From Gluconacetobacter entanii (GTDB lineage Bacteria; Pseudomonadota; Alphaproteobacteria; Acetobacterales; Acetobacteraceae), in contig NZ_NKUF01000002.1 of NCBI RefSeq assembly GCF_003206495.1, positions 62,001-126,000 on the forward strand: 64,000 bases of DNA. The letters run 5' to 3'. The notes under the pieces were generated by a model. The model did not search any database, was not told where the DNA came from, and saw only the letters and a program-made list of their open reading frames with translations. Numbering within the stretch: position 1 is the first letter of the stretch; every line of letters starts with the position of its first letter. Positions 18,878-28,728 of the stretch are shown here, one piece after another. Position numbers and translations under genes: made by a program.

Positions 18878-18958
18878 ACAAAGGTTTCTGGTGCCGTCCT
18901 GTCTTTGAAAAGGCAGCGTTCTTTCGAAGCTTTTTGTAAAAAGCTTCGAAAGAAAACA
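18878..18958 (+). repeat. Two-hairpin intergenic repeat, copy 5 (forward, diverged)
   Basis: A degenerate forward copy starting at the beta-lactamase stop: GGTTTCTGGTGCCGTCC, a GGCAGCG arm, then the GAAGCTTTTTGTAAAAAGCTTC hairpin. The right end has decayed to CGAAAGAAAAC. Confidence 0.65.
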
Positions 18959-18995
18959 AATCTCTGAAAAATCCAGCATCCGGAAATGCCTTCCC

Positions 18996-19037
18996 AAAAA
19001 AAAACAGGCCCTGCACCCGGGGAGGGAGCAGGGCCTG
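18996..19037 (-). terminator. Rho-independent terminator of rne
   Basis: On the minus strand the stem CAGGCCCTGC / GCAGGGCCTG (19028-19037 with 19005-19014) is followed by an uninterrupted run of nine T. It lies about 100 bases beyond the rne stop. This is a textbook intrinsic terminator. Confidence 0.9.
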
Positions 19038-19140
19038 TCCTGTCAGTAAAAGGCGGGCTGGATCAGCGTTTCCACCAACCCGTGCGCCGTTTCGGGGCAG
19101 GGGCGGCTTCGGCGGTTGCCGGTTCCGCCGGTGCGGTCTC

Positions 19141-22008
19141 TTACACAGCCGTCGTTTCCACCTTCTTGCGGCGGGTCCGGGTCGCCTTGCGGGCCGGGGC
19201 CTTTTCTTCTGCTGCGGGTTCGGCCTCGGGGGCCGGGGGGGCCGCAGGTTCAGCCTCCACCTTCTTGCGACGCGTCACGCGACGGGCCTTGGGCTTTTCC
19301 TCGGCCTTTTCCGCCGCGACCGGGGCAGCAGCTTCGGGGGCGGCGTCAGCAGCCGTGTCCGATGCTTCCTTGGCGGCCTTGGCCGTGCTGGTGCGACGGC
19401 GGGTCGGGGTCTTGGCGGCCGTGGCGGTGGTGCGCGTCGTGGTGGCGCGCCGGCGGCGGGGTTTTGCCTCCGTCACGGTTTCTTCGGCCTTCTCCCCTGC
19501 TGCCGTGTCGGCGGCAGGGGCGACGGTTTCCGCCGGTTCCTCGGCTTCGGCCTTCTTCGCACGGCTACGGGTGGTCGTCGTGGTGGCCTTGCGCGTGGTC
19601 GTGCGGCGGCGGCGCGGCTTTTCCTTTGCCTCGGCCTCTGCCTCGATCGCCACTTCCGGCTGCACTTCGGCCACCGGTTCCGGCGTCTCGATCTCCACCG
19701 TCTCCACCTCCACAGGGGCTTCCACGGGCGTTTTCACAGGCGCTTCGGCTTCAGGCGTGGCGGGTTCTGCGGTCACGACCGTTTCCGTCGTCGTGATGGG
19801 ACGGTTCGTGCGGCGGGTGCGCCGACGCGGTGCGCGACGGGGCTTTTCCTCCTCGGCGGCGGGGTTTGCGGGCGCTTCCTCCTCGACCACCACGACCGGG
19901 CCTTCCGGTTCGATGACCGGGGTCGCCGCAGGCGTCGTCGTCTGTTCGATCACGTCGAAGATGTCGATGATCGCATCGCCAAACGGATCGGCAGGCGTCG
20001 GGCCCTTGTAGCCAACCTCGACCACCGGTTCGGGGACGGCGACAACTTCCGGCTCCACCGTCTCGGTGCCCTGCGTCTCGACCTCGCGGTTCGCGCTGCT
20101 GCGACGGCGACGGCGACGGCGGCGGCGGCGATGGTCCGTGCCCGAGGCCGCGTCCTCGTCCGTCAGGGCGGTGGCATCCGGGGCCGCAGTCCCGCCTTCC
20201 GCCGTGGTGGCGGGCGGTTCGCTGTGGATCGGGATTTCACGCACGCCTGCCGTTTCGGTGTGCGGGGCCTCTGGCTCGGCCGTGATGGCCGGGGCGGACG
20301 CCTCGAACTGCGCCGTCTGCGGACGGGTGCGTTCGATGCGCGATTCCGCCGCATGCAGCGTGGAGTCGGCGGCGAACGTCACATGCATCTTGTGACGTTC
20401 CTCGATCTCATGCAGCCATGCGCGCTTGTTGTTGAGGATGTAGAGCGCGATTTCGGGGGCGACATGCACCGTGACCGCGGCGGCGCGACGCTGCATGCCT
20501 TCGTCCTCGATGGCGCGCAGGACGTGCAGGGCGGAACTTTCGACCCCGCGGATGATGCCCGTCCCCTCGCAGTGCGGGCAGGGGGTGAACGTCGATTCCG
20601 CGATGGAGGGACGAAGCCGCTGGCGCGACATCTCCAGCAGGCCGAAATGCGAGATGTGGCCCACCTGGATGCGCGCGCGGTCATTGCGCAGAGCTTCCTT
20701 CAGGCGACGCTCCACCATGCCGTTATGCTTGCGGCTTTCCATGTCGATGAAATCGATCACGATCAGGCCCGCAAGGTCACGCAGGCGCAGCTGGCGCGCC
20801 ACTTCGTCCGCCGCCTCGAGGTTCGTGCGCAGGGCCGTTTCCTCGATGTTGCGTTCCTTCGTCGCGCGGCCGGAGTTCACGTCGATCGCGACCAGCGCCT
20901 CGGTCTGGTTGATGACGAGATAGCCGCCCGAACGAAGCTGTACCGACGGCGACAGCATGGAATCCAGCAGCCCCTCCACCCGGTAGTGGGAGAACAGCGT
21001 CTGCCCGTGGTCCTGCCACAGCCGCACCTTCTGCGCGTTCTGGGGCATGAGCATGCGCATGAACTCGCGCGCGGATTTCCACCCGGCCTCGCCATCGATC
21101 AGGATCTCGCCCACCTCGCGGGTATAGATGTCGCGGATGGCGCGCTTGATCAGGCTCGCTTCCTCATAGATCAGGGCCGGGGCCACGGATTTGAGGGTAT
21201 GTTCGCGGATGTCGTCCCACAGGCGCAGCAGGTATTCGCAGTCGCGCATGATCTCCGCACGCGGGCGCTGTGCGCCGGCGGTGCGCACGATCATGGCCAT
21301 GCCGTGCGGGATCTGCAGTTCGGCGATGATTTCACGCAGGCGGCGGCGGTCGGCCACGGACGTGATCTTGCGCGAAACACCCCCGCCGCGCAGCGAGTTG
21401 GGCATCAGAACGCAGTAACGCCCCGCGAGCGAGACATAGGTCGTCAGCGCAGCACCCTTGTTGCCGCGCTCTTCCTTGACCACCTGCACCAGCAGGATCT
21501 GGCGGCGGCGGATGACTTCCTGGATCTTGTAGTTGCGCAGGAAACGCGCGATGCGGCGCTGGGCCTCCGGCTCGTCGCCGGTGTCGTTCTCGCCACCGAC
21601 GGTCTCGGGCTCGGCTTCTTCCGCCTCGCCATCGCGTGCGGCGGTTTCCTCCGTGGCGTCGTCTTCGCCTTCGGCCTTCTCGTCATCCTCGCGCGCGTTG
21701 CGGGCTTCTTCGGCGCGGCGCTCTTCTTCCTGCAGCGCCAGCAGCTTTTCGCGGTCGGCGACAGGGATCTGGTAGTAGTCGGGGTGGATTTCGCTGAAGG
21801 CGAGGAAGCCGTGGCGGTTGCCGCCATAATCGACAAAGGCGGCCTGCAGGCTGGGTTCGACCCGGATTACCTTGGCAAGGTAGATATTGCCCTTGAGCTG
21901 CTTCTTCGCCGCGGCCTCGACATCGTAGTCTTCAAGCCTGTTACCATCCATCACGACCACGCGGGTTTCTTCCGCGTGTGTCGTGTCGATCAGCATGCGT
22001 TTGGTCAT
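19141..22008 (-). CDS. rne: Ribonuclease E
   Basis: This 955-residue endoribonuclease nucleates the RNA degradosome and matures rRNA and tRNA. The start MTKRMLIDTTHAEETR is typical of alphaproteobacterial RNase E; longer frames upstream lack similarity. The S1 domain (~37-200) is interrupted by an acidic E/A/D-rich insertion at about 97-150. Catalytic Mg-binding residues are D376 (AIDVNSG) and D419 (VIDFIDM), and the zinc link is C477-PH-C480. The C-terminal third is a low-complexity Ala/Glu/Lys/Arg/Thr/Val region with RRRR blocks, expected to bind RNA and partner proteins. A leader of several hundred bases precedes it, which fits autoregulation. Confidence 0.95.
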   Translation of the reverse strand: MTKRMLIDTTHAEETRVVVMDGNRLEDYDVEAAAKKQLKGNIYLAKVIRVEPSLQAAFVDYGGNRHGFLAFSEIHPDYYQIPVADREKLLALQEEERRAEEARNAREDDEKAEGEDDATEETAARDGEAEEAEPETVGGENDTGDEPEAQRRIARFLRNYKIQEVIRRRQILLVQVVKEERGNKGAALTTYVSLAGRYCVLMPNSLRGGGVSRKITSVADRRRLREIIAELQIPHGMAMIVRTAGAQRPRAEIMRDCEYLLRLWDDIREHTLKSVAPALIYEEASLIKRAIRDIYTREVGEILIDGEAGWKSAREFMRMLMPQNAQKVRLWQDHGQTLFSHYRVEGLLDSMLSPSVQLRSGGYLVINQTEALVAIDVNSGRATKERNIEETALRTNLEAADEVARQLRLRDLAGLIVIDFIDMESRKHNGMVERRLKEALRNDRARIQVGHISHFGLLEMSRQRLRPSIAESTFTPCPHCEGTGIIRGVESSALHVLRAIEDEGMQRRAAAVTVHVAPEIALYILNNKRAWLHEIEERHKMHVTFAADSTLHAAESRIERTRPQTAQFEASAPAITAEPEAPHTETAGVREIPIHSEPPATTAEGGTAAPDATALTDEDAASGTDHRRRRRRRRRRSSANREVETQGTETVEPEVVAVPEPVVEVGYKGPTPADPFGDAIIDIFDVIEQTTTPAATPVIEPEGPVVVVEEEAPANPAAEEEKPRRAPRRRTRRTNRPITTTETVVTAEPATPEAEAPVKTPVEAPVEVETVEIETPEPVAEVQPEVAIEAEAEAKEKPRRRRTTTRKATTTTTRSRAKKAEAEEPAETVAPAADTAAGEKAEETVTEAKPRRRRATTTRTTATAAKTPTRRRTSTAKAAKEASDTAADAAPEAAAPVAAEKAEEKPKARRVTRRKKVEAEPAAPPAPEAEPAAEEKAPARKATRTRRKKVETTAV

Positions 22009-22695
22009 TAAAACGGGAACTCCGGTATGTCCGGTTCGTGCGTCCGTCCCGCGCAATGCCCCACGGAATGTTCCGGGGGCGGCGGGAACGGGAATGGGAA
22101 CGGACAGCAACATCAATTGAAAAAGGGTGACCGGATCCGGCACTGATCCCATGGCAGGCGTCACGCGCGACGGCGACGGCATGCGTGGCATCGTGGCCCG
22201 GCGTCGTGCCGTGCCATGACATGCATGTCCCTGTCGCGTCGGCGGATATGTCCACCGTGGTCATCACTCCATCCTCGGCCATCTGTGGGAAGGTCCGGTC
22301 CCGCATGGCGGGAGGGGCCTTCGTGAAAAAATATCGACAGGTCCGTGTCACCCGGCCTCCTGTCGATCGGGAGCGCCGGTGCGGTGGCCTTTGTCGCGCG
22401 CATGGTCCGCGAAAGCGGCATTCCCGTGACATGGATTCGGTCCGGAAAAGGCTTGCGGGCGCGCGCCTGCTGGCTGCCGGATGGATTCGCGCCGTCGAAC
22501 GGCGTGTCAGGGCACGAGCAATCTCCCGTCGGCCTGACGTTCGGACGTCGCACGCCCACCACTGCCTGCCACCATGGCGCAACCGCGCGCTTCCTGCAAG
22601 CCTTGCGAATGTTTATGTCACTGACGCGGGCGCGGCGTGATGGTATCGTGGCGTAGCCCGACACCCGACCTGTCCCATGAAGGCCATATCGCAGC
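22009..22695. other. 687-base divergent intergenic region, rne leader and amidase upstream region
   Basis: No convincing protein-coding frame was found. Short frames on both strands lack family motifs and ribosome-binding sites. It should hold promoters for rne (minus) and the amidase (plus). The one clear structure is the terminator-like hairpin at 22326-22367. A small inverted repeat, CGGAA-TG-TTCCG, lies near 22074. The length suggests a long structured rne 5' UTR. Confidence 0.6.
22326..22367 (-). terminator. Terminator-like hairpin inside the rne upstream region
   Basis: On the minus strand a perfect 9-bp stem, ATCGACAGG (22367-22359) with CCTGTCGAT (22341-22333), is followed by A and then six T (22331-22326). 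It points in the same direction as rne and ends about 318 bases before the rne start codon. It could be an attenuator in the leader or the 3' end of a separate small RNA. Confidence 0.5.
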
Positions 22696-23709
22696 ATGCG
22701 CACCGTATCTTCCGCCGATATGCAGCACGCCCGTGGCACTGCCGCCACGCCGGGCGCGCCCTCCGACGCCGCAGGCCCGACGCCACCGCATATGGCGCGG
22801 GGCGGCGGCCCGCTGGACCTGCGCGTGGCGGTGCACCGGCGCACGCTGCTTGCCGGGATCGCCATGGCCGCCATCGCGCCGGTGCGCGCATCCGGCGCGG
22901 TGACGCACCATGCCGCCGCCCATGCCGCCGCCACCCACGCCACGGCCCCCCATGCCGCCACGCACGGGACGCTGCACCGTCCGGCCATCGTGGGGCGGGC
23001 GGAACCGCCGCGCCCGCTCATCATGCTCGACCCCGGCCATGGCGGAAAGGATCCGGGGGCGATCGGCGTTTCCGGCACCTATGAAAAGCATGTGGCGGAA
23101 GCGGCGGCCGCCGAACTGCAGCGCCAGTTGATCGGCAGCGGGCGCTACCGCGTGGCGATGACGCGCGCCGATGACCGTTTCATCCCGTTGGAGGGGCGGG
23201 TGGACCTTGCGCATACCCACAAGGCGTCGCTGTTCATTTCCATGCATGCCGATGCCCTGCATGACCGCATGGTACGCGGCGCGAGTGTCTATACCCTGTC
23301 ATCGCACGCATCCGACGCGCAGGCGGCGGCCATCGCGCGTTCGGAAAACAGCGCGGACCGCTTTGGCGGCCCGCAGGTGCATGCGACCTCGCCCGAGGTG
23401 CAGGAAATCCTCGCCAGCCTCGTGACCGAGGAAACGCGCCATGGGGCCGCGCACATGGCCAGCAGTATCGTCACCTCCTTCCGCCCGCGCATCAGCCTGC
23501 TGACGCATCCGGCGCGGCATGCCTCCTTTGTCGTGCTGAAATCCGCGGACATCCCCTCCGTGCTGGTGGAGATGGGGTTCATGTCCAACCACCTGGACGA
23601 GGCCGCGCTGCGGCAGTCCGCGCACCGCATGGTCGTGGCGGGCGCCATGGTGCAGGCGATCGACAGGTATTTCGCCTCCGCCTCGATGGTGACGCGGGTG
23701 ACGGGATAG
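22696..23709 (+). CDS. N-acetylmuramoyl-L-alanine amidase (Amidase_3)
   Basis: This 337-residue zinc amidase cleaves the bond between MurNAc and the stem peptide during daughter-cell separation. Zinc ligands are the His of DPGHGGKDPG, the Glu of YEKHVAE and the His of ISMHADA; the catalytic Glu is in VLVEMGFMSN. A putative Tat-type signal, HRRTLLAGIAMAAIAP, begins near residue 47, followed by a His/Ala-rich linker and no AMIN domain. The exact start is uncertain, because an ATG about 32 codons further in (MARGGG) would leave a more usual signal peptide. It resembles AmiC/AmiA in catalytic domain and export route. It is divergent from rne. Confidence 0.88.
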   Translation: MRTVSSADMQHARGTAATPGAPSDAAGPTPPHMARGGGPLDLRVAVHRRTLLAGIAMAAIAPVRASGAVTHHAAAHAAATHATAPHAATHGTLHRPAIVGRAEPPRPLIMLDPGHGGKDPGAIGVSGTYEKHVAEAAAAELQRQLIGSGRYRVAMTRADDRFIPLEGRVDLAHTHKASLFISMHADALHDRMVRGASVYTLSSHASDAQAAAIARSENSADRFGGPQVHATSPEVQEILASLVTEETRHGAAHMASSIVTSFRPRISLLTHPARHASFVVLKSADIPSVLVEMGFMSNHLDEAALRQSAHRMVVAGAMVQAIDRYFASASMVTRVTG

Positions 23710-23734
23710 GAAGCGGGGAAGGGCGCATTATGTG

Positions 23735-23762
23735 TTGCAATCGGTGGTCTGCGCTGTATTGT
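23735..23762 (+). promoter_or_regulatory. Candidate promoter of the leuA leader transcript
   Basis: TTGCAA (23735-23740) and TATTGT (23757-23762) are separated by 16 bases. The predicted transcription start would fall at about 23769-23770, on the A of the leader ATG, so the leader peptide would be translated from a leaderless mRNA. This is a reading of the sequence only. Confidence 0.4.
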
Positions 23763-23769
23763 GCCCGAC

Positions 23770-23883
23770 ATGGCAACGGACAGGCACATTCAGGCAGGTT
23801 TGACAGGCGCGCAGGCGTCCGTGTCCCTGCATGCATGCGACCGCACCGGACTCCTTCGTCTTCTACGACTTATCCGCCCCTGA
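23770..23883 (+). CDS. Candidate leucine-rich leader peptide controlling leuA
   Basis: This 37-residue open frame starts at ATG 23770 and ends in GLLRLLRLIRP with a TGA stop. Five Leu codons fall within eight positions (CTC CTT .. CTT CTA .. CTT), with CTA and CTT used although CTG dominates in neighbouring genes. Enrichment of regulatory codons just before the stop is the signature of ribosome-mediated attenuation of leucine genes. The frame sits 145 bases upstream of leuA. Complementary segments flank the stop (CCCCTG 23877-23882 with CAGGGG 23914-23919) and a GGCCGC/GCGGCC hairpin follows at about 23928-23943. No classical T-run is visible, so the exact mechanism is open. Confidence 0.6.
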   Translation: MATDRHIQAGLTGAQASVSLHACDRTGLLRLLRLIRP

Positions 23884-24028
23884 GCGGTCAGGGCCGGCCT
23901 GTTCCGGTACGCCCAGGGGAAAGTCGGGCCGCGTCGTGCGGCCACCATGAAACGAATGACGCATTCCCGCCCGGCATGGCCCGGTGTGGAATGCCGGTCC
24001 CACATCCGGATATGTCCGAGGTATTTCC

Positions 24029-25603
24029 ATGACCATCAATCATCCGTCCTTCGGGCGCATCGACGAAAACCGTGTCATCATTTTCGACACGACCCTGCGT
24101 GACGGGGAGCAGTCCCCCGGCTTTTCCATGAACATGGCCGAAAAGCTGCGCATGGCCGAGGCGCTGGGCGACCTGGGCGTCGATGTGATCGAGGCGGGAT
24201 TTCCCGTCGCGTCGAAGGGCGATTTCGACAGCGTGGCGCAGATCGCGCAGACCGTGAAGACGGCCGTGGTCTGCGCGCTGGCGCGCAGCGGCGGCAAGAA
24301 CGACATCGCCAGCGCGGGCGAGGCCATCCGCCAGGCGAAGCGCGGGCGCATCCACAACTTCATCTCCACCTCGCCGCTGCACATGAAATACAAGCTGCGC
24401 ATGGAGCCTGAGACCGTGCTGGAGGTCATCAAGGCGGGCAACACGGCGGCGCGCCAGTTCACCGATGACGTCGAATGGTCGGCGGAGGACGGGTCGCGCA
24501 CCGATCCCGATTTCCTGTGCCGCTGCGTTGAGGCGGCGATCAAGGCCGGGGCCACGACGATCAACATCCCCGATACGGTCGGCTATTCCACGCCGGAGGA
24601 CATGGCCCGCATCTTTGCCGACCTGCGCGCGCGCGTGCCGGGGGCGGACGGGGTGATTTTTTCCACCCACAACCACAATGACCTCGGCCTGGCGGTGGCG
24701 AACACGGTTGCGGCCCTGCGCGCGGGTGCGCGGCAGATCGAATGCACGATCAACGGCATTGGCGAGCGCGCGGGCAATGCCGCGCTGGAGGAAATCGTCA
24801 TGGTCCTGCGCACGCGCCATGACGTCCTGCCCTATACCACCGGCATCCAGACCGAAAAGCTGCTGAAGATGTCGCGCATGCTCTCGACCATCACCGGCTT
24901 TGACGTGCAGCCCAACAAGGCGATCGTCGGGCGCAACGCCTTTGCCCATGAAAGCGGCATCCATCAGGACGGTATCCTCAAGAACGCCGCGACGTATGAG
25001 ATCATGACGCCCGAAAGTGTCGGCTGGACGCGCTCCTCGCTGGTGCTGGGCAAGCATTCGGGTCGCGCGGCCTTCCGCGACAAGCTCAAGGCCATGGGCT
25101 ACGACGCGTTGGACGAGGCGCAGTTCAACGACGCGTTCAACCGTTTCAAGGACCTCGCCGACCGCAAGAAGGTCATCTATGACGAGGATCTGGTCGCGCT
25201 GGTCGATGACGAGGTGCGCGATCATGCCCGCATCCGCTTCGTTGCGCTGGACGTGTCCGCGGGTTCACGCCGCCCGGCGCAGGCGGAACTGACGCTGGAG
25301 GTCGATGGCAAGGAAGAGCACGCCACCGCCGCGGGGCAGGGGCCGGTCGATGCGGCGTTCAACGCCATCCGCGCCATTGTCGCCCATGATGCGACGCTGC
25401 AACTCTATTCCGTTGGCGCTGTGACCGAAGGCAGCGACGCGCAGGCACGTACCACCGTGCGTCTGGAGGAAGGCGGCAAGATGGTGGACGGGCAGGGGGC
25501 CGATGCCGATACGCTGGTGTCCGCCGTGCGTGCCTATGTCCACGCCCTGAACAAGCTGCTGGTCAAGCGTGACCGTGCGGAGCCCGCCGAACTGACGGCG
25601 TGA
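24029..25603 (+). CDS. leuA: 2-isopropylmalate synthase
   Basis: This 524-residue enzyme condenses acetyl-CoA with 2-oxoisovalerate, the first committed step of leucine synthesis. The TIM-barrel signatures are present: metal and substrate motif DTTLRDGEQSPG near the N-terminus and the HNHNDLGLA metal-ligand motif. A C-terminal LeuA allosteric domain (~395-515) contains the expected leucine feedback site. The start MTINHPSF is chosen because family similarity begins there; a frame upstream from 23984 has none. It follows the candidate leader peptide and is followed by a repeat element and a terminator. No leuB, leuC or leuD is adjacent. Confidence 0.97.
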   Translation: MTINHPSFGRIDENRVIIFDTTLRDGEQSPGFSMNMAEKLRMAEALGDLGVDVIEAGFPVASKGDFDSVAQIAQTVKTAVVCALARSGGKNDIASAGEAIRQAKRGRIHNFISTSPLHMKYKLRMEPETVLEVIKAGNTAARQFTDDVEWSAEDGSRTDPDFLCRCVEAAIKAGATTINIPDTVGYSTPEDMARIFADLRARVPGADGVIFSTHNHNDLGLAVANTVAALRAGARQIECTINGIGERAGNAALEEIVMVLRTRHDVLPYTTGIQTEKLLKMSRMLSTITGFDVQPNKAIVGRNAFAHESGIHQDGILKNAATYEIMTPESVGWTRSSLVLGKHSGRAAFRDKLKAMGYDALDEAQFNDAFNRFKDLADRKKVIYDEDLVALVDDEVRDHARIRFVALDVSAGSRRPAQAELTLEVDGKEEHATAAGQGPVDAAFNAIRAIVAHDATLQLYSVGAVTEGSDAQARTTVRLEEGGKMVDGQGADADTLVSAVRAYVHALNKLLVKRDRAEPAELTA

Positions 25604-25626
25604 AGTGCGTTGATGGAAGGGACAGT

Positions 25627-25708
25627 AAAAGTTGATGGATGTCGCCTTTTTTTTCAAAAAGGCGATGTTCTTTAAAGCTTTTTGAAAAAAGCTTTACCAA
25701 AAACTTTT
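25627..25708 (+). repeat. Two-hairpin intergenic repeat, copy 6 (forward)
   Basis: A complete forward copy with a TAAAAGTTGATGGATG left end, a GTCGCC...GGCGA hairpin, an AAAGCTTTTT...AAAAAGCTTT hairpin and an ACCAAAAACTTTT right end. It lies 24 bases after the leuA stop and before an ordinary terminator. Confidence 0.8.
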
Positions 25709-25734
25709 GATGACGTCAGGCTGTTTTAAATGGG

Positions 25735-25767
25735 AAAGGGCTTCGCCATGGTGGTGAAGCCCTTTTT
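25735..25767 (+). terminator. Intrinsic terminator between leuA and the convergent lipoprotein gene
   Basis: The stem AAAGGGCTTC / GAAGCCCTTT is followed by TTTTT on the plus strand. The minus-strand lipoprotein gene stops 13 bases away, so the hairpin may serve both directions, with the better T-run facing leuA. Confidence 0.75.
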
Positions 25768-25779
25768 CGTTGGGATGCG

Positions 25780-26337
25780 TTACTGCGGGTAGTAGCCGCC
25801 CTGGTCCTGCGAATATCCACTCTGGGGATAGGCCGCGCCCTGCGGGTAGGCCCCGGGGGGATAGGTTTCCTGCTGCGGGTAGGACTGCTGCGAATAGCCC
25901 TGCTGCTGCGGGTAGGCCCCCTGCGGATACCCCTGCTGGGAATATCCCTGTTGCGGATAGCCCTGCGGGTAGGACGGCGTGGCGTAACCGCCGGGACGTG
26001 CGCCGGGGCAGCTTTGCGGCGGGTATCCGGGTGGCAGCGCCGTGCCGTTGGGGCAGATGTAGCTTGGCGGGCCACCATCGGAACGCCTGCGCGGGGTGGT
26101 CGCGGCCCCCACGGCGGCGCCGCCGCCGGCCCCTGCGAGCGCACCGATGGCCGCCCCTTCGCCCCCACCGGCAAGGGCGCCGATCGCGGCACCGCCGCCC
26201 GCCCCGATCAGGCCACCGGCGATCGCACGCTGACCCGGATCATAATTGTCGGTGCAGGCGACCATCGTCATGGAAGCGGCGGCAAGGGTCGCAACCGCGA
26301 GCGGTCGGCGCAGTAAATCGTGAAGGATCATTCTCAT
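25780..26337 (-). CDS. Lipoprotein with glycine-zipper segment and Tyr/Gln/Pro/Gly repeat tail
   Basis: This protein of about 185 residues has a type II signal peptide; the lipobox MVAC precedes a TDNYDPGQRA start of the mature chain. A glycine-zipper region (GGLIGAGGGAAIGALAGGG, repeated once) could insert in or pack against a membrane. The last ~60 residues are YPQQGYSQQGY-like repeats. An RRR cluster and a short CPNG...SCPG cysteine pair lie between these parts. Outer-membrane anchoring is expected. Function is unknown, and the repeat tail looks like an unstructured, possibly wall-contacting segment. ATGs at 26337 and 26331 are both possible starts. Confidence 0.7.
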   Translation of the reverse strand: MRMILHDLLRRPLAVATLAAASMTMVACTDNYDPGQRAIAGGLIGAGGGAAIGALAGGGEGAAIGALAGAGGGAAVGAATTPRRRSDGGPPSYICPNGTALPPGYPPQSCPGARPGGYATPSYPQGYPQQGYSQQGYPQGAYPQQQGYSQQSYPQQETYPPGAYPQGAAYPQSGYSQDQGGYYPQ

Positions 26338-26483
26338 CAATCTCTGGTGCGGGGGCGGCGGAACTGCCGCGACCGGCAAAGGGTCATATTGTAGTGTGCG
26401 CCGCACAGGAAAGGATATCCTGCGTGATAAAATTTGGGCATTTTGTAACAAAGCGCCTTGGCGGCCATAAATTAACGAATTAA

Positions 26484-27680
<1,197 letters not shown>

Positions 27681-27810
27681 CGGTATCGACGCCATGCCAC
27701 TGGCCAGCGTGGCGCAGGACAAGACAAGGGGAATGCAGGACTATGGGGGGCCGGCGCTCAGGCACGTTCGATAGGTCCGGCCGGCGCGTGGACAGGTACG
27801 GGAAAGGGGC

Positions 27811-28716
27811 ATGGTAATGCCGGTTTCCATCCAGTCCCGTCAGGCGATGGGCAAGCTTGTGCTGCCGTTCCTGATCCTTGTCGCGTGTGGCATCATCCTG
27901 CTGGGCAAGGCGGACCGTCCCCTGATCGAACATATGCGCATGCAGGTGGCCGACATGCTCGCCCCGGCCTATGGCCTTGTGGCATGGCCACAGGCGCGGT
28001 TGCGTGAACTTTCGGGGAATCTTCAGGACATCCGCAACCTGGAGGCGGAAAATATCCGCCTGCGCACCGAAAATGCCAACCTGCAGCACTGGTATGACGT
28101 GGCGGCGGCGCTGGCGGATGAAAATGCGACGCTGAAGGCCAACCTGCACTGGATCCCCGACGATGCGCCTTCCTATGTCACCGGGCGCGTGGTGCGCGAC
28201 ACCAGCGGCCTGTATGCGCGCGCGGTGCTGCTGTCGATCAATCCCGACACCAACGTGCGCAAGGATGGCATCGCCCTTGACGGTGCGGGGCTTGCGGGGC
28301 GCGTGACCGAGGTGGGCAAGCGGTCGGCGCGCGTGCTGCTGATTACCGATTCCTCCAGCAGGTTGCCCGTGACGCTGGAATCGAGCCATGCGGCGGCGAT
28401 CATGGCGGGGGACAATTCCGCCACGCCGAAGATCATCTATTACCCGCAGGACAACATGCCGGTGGAGGGGGAGCGCGTCGTGACCAACGGCGAAATCGAA
28501 TCCCTGCCGGCTGGCCTTCCGGTCGGGCATGTCCATTACCTGCGTCCCGGCACGCCGGTGGTGATCCCGGCCGCCGCGCTGGAGCATCTCGATATCCTGC
28601 GGATATTCAACTATGCCGATGCGGTCGTCCCGCCTGATGCGCCGGGGCGCATACCGCTGCCTTCCGTCGGGCGGACCATGACCCTTCCGCCCCAGTTCCA
28701 GCCGAAGCGGGGATGA
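27811..28716 (+). CDS. mreC: Rod-shape-determining protein MreC
   Basis: This 301-residue bitopic protein activates PBP2/RodA. It has one N-terminal membrane helix (about 15-33), a coiled coil over about residues 65-110 (ENIRLRTENANLQ) and two periplasmic beta-domains with the conserved GRVTEVGKRSARVLLITD segment. Its C-terminal tail is proline-rich. An in-frame ATG two codons later is an alternative start; the AAAGGGG purine run upstream fits either. It lies 130 bases behind mreB and 12 bases ahead of mreD. Confidence 0.95.
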   Translation: MVMPVSIQSRQAMGKLVLPFLILVACGIILLGKADRPLIEHMRMQVADMLAPAYGLVAWPQARLRELSGNLQDIRNLEAENIRLRTENANLQHWYDVAAALADENATLKANLHWIPDDAPSYVTGRVVRDTSGLYARAVLLSINPDTNVRKDGIALDGAGLAGRVTEVGKRSARVLLITDSSSRLPVTLESSHAAAIMAGDNSATPKIIYYPQDNMPVEGERVVTNGEIESLPAGLPVGHVHYLRPGTPVVIPAAALEHLDILRIFNYADAVVPPDAPGRIPLPSVGRTMTLPPQFQPKRG

Positions 28717-28728
28717 AGGGGTGCATGG

